Shown here: positions 26,659 to 38,283 of the stretch, one piece after another | Layout: every line of letters starts with the position of its first letter | Numbering within the stretch: the stretch's first letter is position 1 | From: Aquabacterium sp. | GTDB lineage: Bacteria > Pseudomonadota > Gammaproteobacteria > Burkholderiales > Burkholderiaceae_C | NCBI RefSeq assembly: GCF_016234775.1 | Contig: NZ_JACRAH010000051.1 | Span: 55,240 to 119,239 of the forward strand | Direction of reading: 5' to 3' | Length of the DNA stretch: 64,000 bases | Notes under the pieces: model-generated | Databases searched by the model: none | What the model was told of the DNA's origin: nothing | Seen by the model: only the letters and a program-made list of their open reading frames with translations | Position numbers and translations under genes: made by a program

Positions 26659-28317
26659 TTAATGCGAGGTGCCTTCCGAGCGCGTGATCTTGTTGAACAC
26701 GTTGTATTTGCCAACGGGCTTGCTCATGGGAAGTCGCTTGACTTCTTTCAATGTAGCCGCGTCATACACGATCAAGGCGCCGTTCATCTCCCACAGGCTG
26801 GCCAGCGCGTAACGCCCATCTCGTGTGAACTCGATGTGGGCCAAGGTCTGGCCTTCGGGGCCTTTGATTTGCGTGACGGGCAGCAGGGTCTTTTTGTCGA
26901 TGATGGTCAGGGTGTTCTTTGCTTGTGGGGACATCATCGAGTCGGCCCACAGATAGTGGGATCGTTCGTGGCTGCGCATGAAGAAGCCGGGCCCCGGTGT
27001 GGGGATCTGCTGGATGATCTGCCAGGTCTTCATGTCGATCACGCTGATGAGGCCTTGTTGCAGATTGGGCGTGGCGAGCACGGCCCGCCCTTGATACTGG
27101 AAGCTGATGCCTGAGCCCAGATGGGGCATGCCGGGCAAGGGCAGGCTTGCCACGCGTTGGCGGGCATCCAGGTTGATGACCTGTGCGCTGGGTGCGTCAT
27201 TCACGGCGGTGCTGGATGCCGCAGTCGACGTCGCCGATGCGGCCGACGCCTCGACGCTACGCTTGGTGGCCGCTGGACGCCCCGCACCGATCACATGTCG
27301 ATAAGGCGGGTCGAAGAAGAAGTCATCCAGAGCCTGACTCAACGGCGTGCGGCGTACCCCCAGGTAGCCCGTTTTGGCGATGCCCTCGCCCATTCGGAAG
27401 TCATGCACATAGCCATCGTGAATTGGCGCTGCCTGGGGGTTGTAAGAGATCTCCCACAGTTCTGGCAGATCCTTGAGTGCGATGATGAAGCTTTGGCGCG
27501 GTGCCGCGTCGTACACGGCCGAGACACGAGAGGTCTGCTTGCCATCCAGACTGGTGGCGGGATAGATGCGCACCAGGTTCAGTTGCGAATCAAACAGCAC
27601 CACGTTGCCGGGCAGGTAGTTGCCTGCCAGCACCCATTGACCATCGCCTGAGACGGCCACATTGCGCATGTTCAGGCCCGCTCGCACTTCGGCCACGACG
27701 CGCAGTTGGTAGAGATCGTATTTGGTGATCCAGCCGTCGCGGGACCCAAAGTACACGAAGCGGCCATCTGGCGAAAACTTCGGGCCGCCGTGCAGGGCAT
27801 AGTGGCTGGCGAAACGGTGGATGACCTCCAGTTTGTCGCCATCGACAATGGACACGTGGTGATCACCGCCTTCCACAACCACGAAGAGGTTGAGCGGATC
27901 GGCCGTCCAGGCGGGTTTGTCCTTGGCTGATGGGACTGGCTTGTTTTCTGTACGAGACTGGCGGATGTCGGCCTCGGCCCAGTTGGGCGGAGGCGCCACA
28001 GGCGTGTAGATCCACGCCGCGAGTTGATTGATCTGCGCTTCGCTGAGTTTGTCGCCAAAGGCTGGCATTTGGGTGGCGGGCCGTCCGGCCGTGATCACCC
28101 TGAGCGCTTCTGCCTTGCGCAGTCGTTCCAGACTTTCAGGCAGCAGAGCCGGGCCCATACCGCCTGTGCGTTGCTCGCCATGGCAGGTGGCGCAGTGCTG
28201 CTGGAACAGTTGAGGCGTCGCCACGAGTGGCGCCGCCTCCGCGGCGTGGCTCATGTCCAAGCCCATCAGCAGCATGGATGCGGCCAGCAACACGCGCCAG
28301 ATGATGTCGGTGCTCAT
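26659..28317 (-). CDS. nirN: Cytochrome c/d1-type protein NirN (heme d1 maturation)
   Basis: Periplasmic protein of 552 residues. A signal peptide (about 1-25) is followed by a cytochrome c domain with CATCH (Cys42, Cys45, His46) and a d1-type eight-bladed propeller. NirN is the NirS paralogue that completes dihydro-heme d1 to heme d1 and passes it to NirS. Residues about 345-378 form a Ser/Ala/Thr-rich insertion within the propeller that looks like a flexible loop. Last gene of the nir operon, 15 bp after nirJ. Confidence 0.92.
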   Translation of the reverse strand: MSTDIIWRVLLAASMLLMGLDMSHAAEAAPLVATPQLFQQHCATCHGEQRTGGMGPALLPESLERLRKAEALRVITAGRPATQMPAFGDKLSEAQINQLAAWIYTPVAPPPNWAEADIRQSRTENKPVPSAKDKPAWTADPLNLFVVVEGGDHHVSIVDGDKLEVIHRFASHYALHGGPKFSPDGRFVYFGSRDGWITKYDLYQLRVVAEVRAGLNMRNVAVSGDGQWVLAGNYLPGNVVLFDSQLNLVRIYPATSLDGKQTSRVSAVYDAAPRQSFIIALKDLPELWEISYNPQAAPIHDGYVHDFRMGEGIAKTGYLGVRRTPLSQALDDFFFDPPYRHVIGAGRPAATKRSVEASAASATSTAASSTAVNDAPSAQVINLDARQRVASLPLPGMPHLGSGISFQYQGRAVLATPNLQQGLISVIDMKTWQIIQQIPTPGPGFFMRSHERSHYLWADSMMSPQAKNTLTIIDKKTLLPVTQIKGPEGQTLAHIEFTRDGRYALASLWEMNGALIVYDAATLKEVKRLPMSKPVGKYNVFNKITRSEGTSH

Positions 28318-28332
28318 GGGTGTCTGCTTTGT

Positions 28333-29604
28333 TCAGGGCTCGGTGGCCAGTTGATTCACGATGGGTATCACGCCGGGCTTGGGGGCATGGGGCACTTTGG
28401 TGCTGCAGAACGGCGTGACGGCCACCCGGGCCGGCGCATCAGTGGGGTGCAGGCCGATTTCATGATCGCTGAGATAGCAGCCCGGATCTTCTGCCCAGGG
28501 GTTGCCGGTGATCTGTTGGGCGCGAACGCGTGTGTTGCCGCCACACAGATCCAGATGCACGCAACTGGCGCAACGGCCTTCGACAGGGCGGGGCTGCGTC
28601 TTGAGGCCCGCCATCAAGGGATCACTGGTATCGGACCAGATCTGGGAGAAGGGCCGCTGGCGCACGTTGCCCAGGCTGTGGTGCCACCACATGGTGTCCG
28701 GATGCACGTCGCCGAGGTTGTCGATATTGGCGATGTGCAGGCCTGATGCGTTGCCACCCCATGCGCGTAGGCGCTCGCGCAAGGCAGGGGCCCATTGCGG
28801 CATGTGTTCGCGCAGCCAGGCCTGCAGGTAGGGGGCGTCGGCATCGTTGTTGCCCGTCACGTACTCTTCGTTGCGGCCTTCGAGCGCGGCTTGCCAGGCA
28901 GTGCGCAACAAGAGATCAAGCGCCTCACGCGTGGCGTTGAAGTGGGCATCCTTGGCGCGGTGGATGTTGCCGCGCCCGGCATAGTTCAGATGCGAGAAGT
29001 AGAACTTGCTGATGCCTTCGTCGCGCATGAGTGTCAACAACGCTGGTAAATCATGTGCGTTCATGGCCGTCATGGTGAAGCGCAGGCCGAGCTTGACATC
29101 GTGCGTCTTGAGCAGTCGCAGCGCGTTGAGAGAGGCGTCGAAGGCCCCTTCCAGTCGTCTGAATTTGTCGTGAGTTTCACGCAGTCCGTCTAGACTGATG
29201 CCGACGTAGTCGAACCCGACCTGGGCGATCTTGTTTGCCATGGGGGCATCAATCAAGGTGCCATTGGTGGACAGGCCAATGTAAAAGCCCTGATCACGAG
29301 CACGCGCGGCGATCTCGAACAAGTCCGGGCGCAGCAAGGGCTCCCCCCCCGAGAGGATTAACACGGGCACACGATAGCCCTTCAGATCATCCATGGTGTC
29401 GAAGACCTCTTCCGTGCTCAACTCGCCAGGGTAGGCGTGGTCGGCCGACAAGGCGTAGCAGTGCTTGCACGTCAGGTTGCAGCGGCGTGTGAGGTTCCAG
29501 ATCACGACGGGCCCTGGCGGTGAGCCGCCACGGCGCGGCATGGGGTAGACGCCTTGTTGTTCTGCCTGGGCCACTTCGCGCAGGTATTGGGAAATGCGAA
29601 ACAT
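28333..29604 (-). CDS. nirJ: Heme d1 biosynthesis radical SAM protein NirJ
   Basis: Radical SAM protein of 423 residues that removes propionate side chains to introduce the keto groups of heme d1. The SAM cluster motif is RRCNLTCKHC (Cys42, Cys46, Cys49), followed by SGGEPLLR. The C-terminal SPASM-like cysteine region is CASCVHLDLCGGN...DPGCY, which can bind an auxiliary cluster. The last ~35 residues are a longer tail than I expect for NirJ. Preceded by nirH with a 32-bp gap. Confidence 0.93.
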   Translation of the reverse strand: MFRISQYLREVAQAEQQGVYPMPRRGGSPPGPVVIWNLTRRCNLTCKHCYALSADHAYPGELSTEEVFDTMDDLKGYRVPVLILSGGEPLLRPDLFEIAARARDQGFYIGLSTNGTLIDAPMANKIAQVGFDYVGISLDGLRETHDKFRRLEGAFDASLNALRLLKTHDVKLGLRFTMTAMNAHDLPALLTLMRDEGISKFYFSHLNYAGRGNIHRAKDAHFNATREALDLLLRTAWQAALEGRNEEYVTGNNDADAPYLQAWLREHMPQWAPALRERLRAWGGNASGLHIANIDNLGDVHPDTMWWHHSLGNVRQRPFSQIWSDTSDPLMAGLKTQPRPVEGRCASCVHLDLCGGNTRVRAQQITGNPWAEDPGCYLSDHEIGLHPTDAPARVAVTPFCSTKVPHAPKPGVIPIVNQLATEP

Positions 29605-29636
29605 GACGAGCTCCTGGTGCGAGGCTTCTCGGTCGA

Positions 29637-30119
29637 TCAGGCTGAGGCCAGGCGCAGACCGGTTTTCTTGAGGATGGCCGTGCTGTAGAGGATGTCAAAG
29701 CTACGGCAAGCATCGGCCAGCAGACAATGGATGCGCATGGCTTCGCGTTCGACCTCGCTGCGACTTTGCCCATGCACCATGGCAAACAGGTTGTAGGGCC
29801 ATTCGGGCAGGGCGCGCGGGCGGCGGTAGCAGTGCGACACAGTTGGCAGGGCGCCAATCTTGGCGCCGAGTTCGTCCACACGTTCGTCATCCACGTCCCA
29901 CACGGTCATGCCATTGGCGGTGTAGCCCAGCTTGTAGTGATTGGGTATGGCGCCGATGCGTCTGATCAATCCTTCGTCGAGCATGCCTGCCATGCGTTCG
30001 CGCACAGCGGCTTCGCTCACGCCCAGTTGTTCGGCAACGGCAGCGTACGGCCGCGGCACCAGTGGCAGGCCGCCTTGCGTGGCTGTGATCAGGCGGCGGT
30101 CGAAATCAGTGAGCGACAT
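29637..30119 (-). CDS. nirH: Siroheme decarboxylase subunit NirH
   Basis: AsnC/Lrp-like protein of 160 residues, one of the NirDLGH set that decarboxylates siroheme to didecarboxysiroheme for heme d1. It has a helix-turn-helix-like N-terminal half (LGVSEAAVRERMAGMLDEG) and a RAM-like C-terminal half with the conserved CYRRPRALPEWPYNLFAMVHG segment. ATG 30119 follows AGGAG; an upstream start at 30149 lies inside nirG. It overlaps the end of nirG by 14 bp. Confidence 0.9.
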   Translation of the reverse strand: MSLTDFDRRLITATQGGLPLVPRPYAAVAEQLGVSEAAVRERMAGMLDEGLIRRIGAIPNHYKLGYTANGMTVWDVDDERVDELGAKIGALPTVSHCYRRPRALPEWPYNLFAMVHGQSRSEVEREAMRIHCLLADACRSFDILYSTAILKKTGLRLASA

Positions 30120-30627
30120 GGGGTTCTCCTCGGCTGGCTGCTTGTACATGCTGCTGCTTGGCCATTGCGGCCTGGGCGCTTAAACGCAGTTCAACAAAGA
30201 ATTCGCGCTCCTTGGGGAAGGCATACACATGCAGGCCGGTTTCGGCTTCGATCTGACGGCAGGCCAGGGTCACTTGCTCTGGCGTTTCGCCGGCCACAAC
30301 GAACCACATATTGAGTCGATGGGTGCGACGATAGTTGTGCGCCACGGCTGGCAGCGCATTGACCTGCTCGGCGACACGTTCGAAGTCCGCCTCTGGTACG
30401 GCGATCGCCGCCAGCAGAAACTGACCGCCGGCTCGCTCGATCTGGAACAGCGGGCCAAAGCGGGTCAGCAGGCCGTTGGCCAGCAGCGTCTGCAAACGTC
30501 TTAATACCTCAGCCTCGGTCAGACCAAGGTCTGTGGCGACATCGGCATAAGGGCGCTCGCTCAAGGGCAATCCGCCATGGAGCCGGTCAATGAGCTGTGC
30601 GTCGATGGGGTCAAGCAGCTTGTTCAT
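30106..30627 (-). CDS. nirG: Siroheme decarboxylase subunit NirG
   Basis: Lrp-like protein of 173 residues, starting MNKLLDPIDAQLIDRLHGGLPLSERPYADV. Conserved NYRRTHRLNMWFVVAG is the NirG/AhbB-type active segment. The open frame reaches 30912, but ATG 30627 is chosen since earlier residues read inside nirDL. It overlaps nirDL by 17 bp and nirH by 14 bp, so these three are translated together. Confidence 0.9.
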   Translation of the reverse strand: MNKLLDPIDAQLIDRLHGGLPLSERPYADVATDLGLTEAEVLRRLQTLLANGLLTRFGPLFQIERAGGQFLLAAIAVPEADFERVAEQVNALPAVAHNYRRTHRLNMWFVVAGETPEQVTLACRQIEAETGLHVYAFPKEREFFVELRLSAQAAMAKQQHVQAASRGEPHVAH

Positions 30628-31648
30628 GCGCAAGCTCCTGCCTGGATGGTGCGGGTTGAACCCGGAAGTAGCGGCCGCCTGTTTGCTTGAATCGCTGGCC
30701 ACTGAAGAGGGTCTGGCGAGGACGGCCTGCGAGGCCGGCTTGCGCGATGGCCTTTTCGATGACGCCTCCCACCGTGGCTCGATCCCGGCCATGAACCATG
30801 AAGTAAAGGTTGAAGTGCCAGTCTCGATGTCGTTCACGGCGATAGCACAGGGTGATGCCATCTTGAACCGCCAGCCTGGCACCAAGACCATCAACCAGGT
30901 CGTCAGGCACATCGATCACCGTCATGGCATTGGCGCAGATGCCCAGGTCATGGTGGCGTACCACGACGCCAAAGCGGCGCAGTGTGCCTTGATGCAGCCA
31001 GCGATTCAATGTCGCACGAATGCGGTCGGTCGACCAACCAAGTGCTTGTGCCCATGCTTCGTAGGGGCGAGGCATCAATGGCAGTCCCTCTTCGACCAAT
31101 GCAGCGAGGCGTTCCTCGTCAACTGCTACGGGTACGGATCGCTGCCGAATTGTTAGGGTTGCCTCGCCAGGGTGGGGCGCTGGCTGGGTCTGTCGCAGAT
31201 CGAAGCCCAGATCGATGCGATAGGGCCGAATCATGGGCAAGCGCAGTGCGGTCAATCCAGTTCGGTGCTCCAGTTGATCAACCTGTCCATGAACGGCCGG
31301 TTTGTCTCGTCCTGTGATGACGAACCACAGGTTGTAGCGGTGTTCGCGTTCGTAGTTGTGGTTGACACCCTCAATGGCGTTGACCTGTTCGGCTACAGTT
31401 TTCAGGCGGGTTTCCGGTACCGACAAGGCGCACAGCATGGCGGCACCACCAGCGCCTGCGCCCCAGATGCCGCCAATGCGGCTGACGCTGCCGTCCTTGA
31501 ACAGGCGTCGATAGGTGGTCAGCAACGTGGCTTCATCGCTGCCGCATTTCAGAGCGATCGCGGCAAAGGGTGAGTCGGACAGAGGGAAGTCGCGCTGCCA
31601 GTCGTTGAGTAACAACTGGTCCAGAGCAGGCCGGTCGGACAGGTTCAT
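30611..31648 (-). CDS. nirD: Fused siroheme decarboxylase subunits NirD-NirL
   Basis: Single protein of 345 residues with two Lrp-like modules. The first (about 1-165) is NirD-like, with NYEREHRYNLWFVITG. The second (about 175-330) is NirL-like, with CYRRERHRDWHFNLYFMVHG. In Pseudomonas the two are separate genes; here they are joined in one frame. With NirG and NirH it decarboxylates siroheme. The start comes one base after the nirF stop. Confidence 0.9.
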   Translation of the reverse strand: MNLSDRPALDQLLLNDWQRDFPLSDSPFAAIALKCGSDEATLLTTYRRLFKDGSVSRIGGIWGAGAGGAAMLCALSVPETRLKTVAEQVNAIEGVNHNYEREHRYNLWFVITGRDKPAVHGQVDQLEHRTGLTALRLPMIRPYRIDLGFDLRQTQPAPHPGEATLTIRQRSVPVAVDEERLAALVEEGLPLMPRPYEAWAQALGWSTDRIRATLNRWLHQGTLRRFGVVVRHHDLGICANAMTVIDVPDDLVDGLGARLAVQDGITLCYRRERHRDWHFNLYFMVHGRDRATVGGVIEKAIAQAGLAGRPRQTLFSGQRFKQTGGRYFRVQPAPSRQELAHEQAA

Positions 31649-31649
31649 G

Positions 31650-32828
31650 TCAAAACCCCATTCGTGCTGCGCGGCTTGTGAAGAATATGCCGCTGGGTGA
31701 AGGCAGGCTCAGCGTGCCGAGCGTCTGAAGGGAGTTGGTGTCGATGACGGTCACGAGGTTGGCATCTCGCGATGAAATCCACACGGCTTCGCCACGTGGT
31801 GTGAACTCCATGTGCAGGACGGCCTTGCCTGGCTCCAGCGTCCGGACGATCTGGTGGCTTTGCGTGTCGATGACCTGTACGCGGTGGTAATCTGGCACGG
31901 CAAAGTTGACCCAGACTTGGCCACCATCAGGGCGGGCCATCACGAAGACAGGCTGCCCAGCTACGGCGATGCGCCCGACTTCCTGCCAGGTGTCGGTGTC
32001 GACCACCAGCACTTCGTGGCGCCCGATCGCGGGCAACCAGGCTTGCCGACCTGCCACGGCCCAGCCTCGCAGATGGGGCATCTTGTAGACGGGGAGGGCT
32101 TGTTGCCCTCTGCCATAGCCTTGCAGGATGCGTCGTGCTTCGGGCTTGGGTGCCCACAGGTCAATCAGGGTCAAGCCGTCTTCACCAAAAAGCCCGGCGA
32201 TGTAGTAGCGGCCGTTTGGAGTGACCAGGGCGTCGTATGGCTGATGGCCGATCTGCGTGAATCGCTGCACTTTTGGTTGCGAAGGATCAGCCAGGTCGGC
32301 CAGCCAGATCTGGTCTGCATCGAACAGGGAGAAGATGAAGCGGTGGCCGGGCAAGTCTGCCAGGCCGACCACGCGGGAGCGCTTGCCGGGTGCGTATTCG
32401 GCTGGAATGTCGGCCACGAGGTTCAGTGTGTGGGCGTCGAATACCTTGACGCCGCCGGGCTCGTAGTTCTGCGCGGCAACGAGCTTGCCGTCTTGCGAGA
32501 TGGCGCCGCCGATGCTGTTGCCGGCCTGCATGCTGCGGGCTTCAATCTGGCGGGTGAGGATATTGATCTTGGTGAGTCCACCATCACGGCCGAAGACGTA
32601 GGCGTGGGCCTGATCGCGCGAGAACACGACCGATGCATGCGACAGATCGCCCAGGCCGCTGATCTCGCCCAGGATGGTTGGCGAGCTGGTGTTGACCACG
32701 GCCACGGTGCCGTTGGCCCGTTCAATCACCACGCCCAGATCACCCGTACCGACGGGAACGGGGGGCGTGGTGCAGGCGCCCAAAAACAGTGAGGCGGCCA
32801 GGGAGAGGATCAAGCGTACGGTGTTCAC
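31650..32828 (-). CDS. nirF: Heme d1 biosynthesis lipoprotein NirF
   Basis: Periplasmic d1-propeller protein of 392 residues. A lipobox (LFLGAC, Cys19) suggests anchoring to the membrane. The sequence is built from repeated beta blades and resembles the NirS/NirN d1 domain without a cytochrome c domain. NirF is needed for a late step of heme d1 synthesis. The start overlaps the nirC stop by ATGA. Confidence 0.93.
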   Translation of the reverse strand: MNTVRLILSLAASLFLGACTTPPVPVGTGDLGVVIERANGTVAVVNTSSPTILGEISGLGDLSHASVVFSRDQAHAYVFGRDGGLTKINILTRQIEARSMQAGNSIGGAISQDGKLVAAQNYEPGGVKVFDAHTLNLVADIPAEYAPGKRSRVVGLADLPGHRFIFSLFDADQIWLADLADPSQPKVQRFTQIGHQPYDALVTPNGRYYIAGLFGEDGLTLIDLWAPKPEARRILQGYGRGQQALPVYKMPHLRGWAVAGRQAWLPAIGRHEVLVVDTDTWQEVGRIAVAGQPVFVMARPDGGQVWVNFAVPDYHRVQVIDTQSHQIVRTLEPGKAVLHMEFTPRGEAVWISSRDANLVTVIDTNSLQTLGTLSLPSPSGIFFTSRAARMGF

Positions 32829-33217
32829 GGTTGCTTCACCTCGGGAAAGCCGCGCAGGAGTTGCTTTGCAATCCAGCGAGCGTCTTGTTCATCCAGCATG
32901 CTCTGCCAGCCTGGCATTGGTGTGCCGTAGCGGCCTTGCAGGATGGTGGCCACGAGCGCGGGCACGGGGCGCTCGGCCAATGATGTGGGTGTCAGTGCGG
33001 GGCCGAGCCCGCCTGTGAGGCGCATGCCATGGCATGAGCCACAGTCCTGCCTGACGATGTGAATGAGGGCCTGTTGCCTGACAGCCGTTGGCTCGGGTTC
33101 AGGTGTCTGTGTCTGAGGCCAGGCGCCAAACGGCAGCCAGCACAGCCCCCATACTGCGATATTGACGCATGCAGCCCACCATCGCCTGAACTGATGTGCA
33201 TGGACGATTGGCGGCAT
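32825..33217 (-). CDS. nirC: Cytochrome c NirC
   Basis: Small c-type cytochrome of about 130 residues, with an N-terminal membrane/signal segment (about 15-35) and heme motif CGSCHG (Cys59, Cys62, His63). A Met ligand is in GTPMPGWQSML. NirC can donate electrons to NirS and takes part in heme d1 work in Pseudomonas. ATG 33217 is chosen; the longer open frame to 33337 overlaps nirM. It is 13 bp after nirM. Confidence 0.87.
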   Translation of the reverse strand: MPPIVHAHQFRRWWAACVNIAVWGLCWLPFGAWPQTQTPEPEPTAVRQQALIHIVRQDCGSCHGMRLTGGLGPALTPTSLAERPVPALVATILQGRYGTPMPGWQSMLDEQDARWIAKQLLRGFPEVKQP

Positions 33218-33230
33218 GCTGGTTGCAGGA

Positions 33231-33545
33231 TTACTGGGTTTTGAGAATCTGATCAACCGAGCCTTTGAGGTCGGCATCGCTGATCTTGTCGGCCGGGTGA
33301 GGCGGCATGGGGATGGGGCCCCAAGCACCAGCGCCACCCTTGCGGACCTTCTCAGTCAGCTTGGCCGAGGCCTCCTTGTCGCCCTTGTACTTGGCGGCGA
33401 TGTCCTTGAAGGACGGCCCCACCACCTTCTTGTCTTTGGTGTGGCAGGCCATGCATCCCGCTTTGCCCATGGCCTCGTCGGGTGTGGCAAGGGCTGTGGT
33501 GGCTGCCAAGGCCAGCGAACTGAGGATCAACAGTTGTTTGATCAT
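33231..33545 (-). CDS. nirM: Cytochrome c-551 electron donor NirM
   Basis: Periplasmic class I cytochrome c of 104 residues with a signal peptide (1-20), CMACH (Cys31, Cys34, His35) and Met ligand in PIPMPPHP, typical of c551. It delivers electrons to NirS. It lies 22 bp after the nirS stop. Confidence 0.94.
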   Translation of the reverse strand: MIKQLLILSSLALAATTALATPDEAMGKAGCMACHTKDKKVVGPSFKDIAAKYKGDKEASAKLTEKVRKGGAGAWGPIPMPPHPADKISDADLKGSVDQILKTQ

Positions 33546-33567
33546 GATGTGTTTCCTTCTGTTGTGA

Positions 33568-36104
<2,537 letters not shown>

Positions 36105-37221
36105 GACCCTTGTTGACCAGGTAGGTGAAGTAGCGCGCGCCTGCACGCACTTCCATGTCGCGCCAGCCTGGAATACGGTAGCGCAGTGCCGTGGCCTTGT
36201 GCAAGCCCGCGGCCACGGCGATCACCATGGCCCACAAGGGATGGCGTCGGATGGCCAGTTTGTCGGCCAGCTTGCTGCCCAGCAGTCTTCTGGATATGGC
36301 TTCCAGGGCACCTTGCGGCAGGAAGAAGGGTGATTGCCATGCCAGGCCCTGGTGCACGGCAGCTACCAGGGTGCGGCTGTTGTCGTCCGGTGTCATCAAT
36401 GTGCGCTGGAAGAGCTCGTACAGGTGCGCTTCGTCTTCGAGCGTGTCTGGCAGCAGCGAGAGGTTCACGCCTTGCAGGTAATTGCCATAGCGCCACAGCA
36501 ACTGGTAGCTGCGCGCTTCATCTTCAGGGATGACCACACCCAGGCTGCGCATGCTGTTGATCAGCAGGGAACTGAAGCCCAGTGAGGTGAGGCCCATCTG
36601 CTGCTGGTTGATCGGGCTGCCCAGCTCATCGCTCGGCCACTGCGCACGCGTCATCACGTGGTAGCGCACCATGGCGTGCAACAGGCGCACGCGGATGATG
36701 GCCTGGTGGCCAGGCGCCCCCACTTCCAGCGCGCCGGGCTGCATCACGGCGTGGACCATGGTGGAGGTCTCGAACAAGCGCCTGACCACATCCTGACGCA
36801 GCCGGCCCGTGTGCAGCAGCACCTTGGCCGAGCCAGGCGGTGTGTAGGTCACCAGCAGGCTGCCCAGCACGAACGAGGCAATGGACAGCGGTGCACAGCG
36901 CAGGAAGAGCTCTTGCCCCTTGCGCATGGCCTGCGTGTCGGCCCAGCTGGGCACATGGCTGATCTGGTCCATGAGGGTCTTGTAGATGCCGCCTTCCTGT
37001 TTGGCCAGTTGCTGAACCTGGCTGAACAGGTCGCCGCCGCGCCGCCCGCCTTGCATGAGTGCCGAGATCACGGCATCGGCGAGCGGGTCGCCTTGTTGGG
37101 AGAATTGCTGGTAGGCCTCGGAGGTGGGAAGCGTCACGATGTCACCTTGCTTGTTGGTTTGACTGGCCTTGAGCGTAAAGTCGGGGCTGGTGTGGCGTCT
37201 TGACGCGGCTGACAAGCGGTT

Positions 37222-38265
37222 TTGACATCACCTTCACTTTCTGTGGCGTTGGGCTTTAACTTGTTGACTGCTGCTGGTTTTTATCTGCGATACCTTCTTG
37301 ACGCGATGTCGAGCCTGGGCATGGACCTGGCGGATCTGGCGTCGACCAAGGGCGTGGTGCTGGCCGAACTGGCTGACCCCGGCAGCCGGGTGGCGCTGGA
37401 TCTGGTTGACGAGCTGCTGCAGGAAGCCCTTCGCGCACAAGACCGCGCCGAGGGCATGCCGCTGAGCCTGCAACTCGGAGGGGCCGTGACCCCCGTGGCG
37501 CTGGATGTGCTGGCCTATGCCAGCATGAGCAGCGGCACCCTGGGCGATGCCATCAAGCTGCTTTGCCAGTTCGAGCCCTATCGCCTGGGCTTTGCACAAT
37601 GTGAATTGAGCGAGGAGGGCGATGACGCTGTGGTGACCTTGCAAGCGCAAGGTTCGTGGCCCAGCTTGCCCTTGCAGATCGAGGCCGCCTTGGCGGGCTG
37701 GATCGAGTTCGGGCGCTGGATCACGGGCAATGTGTCTCATCCTCGTTGCATCGAGTTCGCACACGCGGCAGACGCACCGCAGGCGCGTTACGAGGCTTTC
37801 TTCCACTGCCCGGTGCTGTTCGAGCGGGGGCGCAACGCGGTGCACATTGACCGCCAGTTGCTGGGGCATCGCCTGGCCGCGTCCAACCCCGATGTCTGCC
37901 GCCTCATGCGCGAAGAGATGCAGCGCCGAATCGAGCGCTATGCCCGTGGCGAGCAGTTCATCGTGCGCATGGACCGCGCCATCGAGGCCTGCCTGTCGGA
38001 CGGTGTGTTGACGTTGGAGAGCGTGGCGCAGGCCATGTCTCTGGAGCCCAGGCAGTTTCGTGCTCAGGCCAGTGCAGCTGGCACCTCCCTGACGGCGGCA
38101 GTGGATGCCGTGCGCCAGCGCCTGGCGCGCCAGTACCTGACCGGTGGCGTGCCGCTGGCCGAGATCAGTCAGCGCCTGGGCTACTCGGAGCAGAGTGCCT
38201 TCAACCGGGCCTGCGTGCGCTGGTTCGGTGTCAGCCCGGGCAAGTGGCGGGCTGACCTGGCCTGA
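37222..38265 (+). CDS. AraC-family transcriptional regulator
   Basis: Regulator of up to 347 residues: an N-terminal Arabinose_bd-type domain (about 10-200) and a C-terminal double helix-turn-helix (about 240-345) with RLARQYLTGGVPLAEISQRLGYSEQSAFNRACVRWFG in pieces. The start is uncertain: 37222 is TTG with no clear ribosome site, and ATG 37306 would cut the sensor domain. It is divergent from the mpaB-like gene, with 84 bp between the chosen starts. It converges with the carboxylase gene. Confidence 0.85.
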   Translation: MTSPSLSVALGFNLLTAAGFYLRYLLDAMSSLGMDLADLASTKGVVLAELADPGSRVALDLVDELLQEALRAQDRAEGMPLSLQLGGAVTPVALDVLAYASMSSGTLGDAIKLLCQFEPYRLGFAQCELSEEGDDAVVTLQAQGSWPSLPLQIEAALAGWIEFGRWITGNVSHPRCIEFAHAADAPQARYEAFFHCPVLFERGRNAVHIDRQLLGHRLAASNPDVCRLMREEMQRRIERYARGEQFIVRMDRAIEACLSDGVLTLESVAQAMSLEPRQFRAQASAAGTSLTAAVDAVRQRLARQYLTGGVPLAEISQRLGYSEQSAFNRACVRWFGVSPGKWRADLA

Positions 38266-38283
38266 TCACCGGGGCGAACAGCC

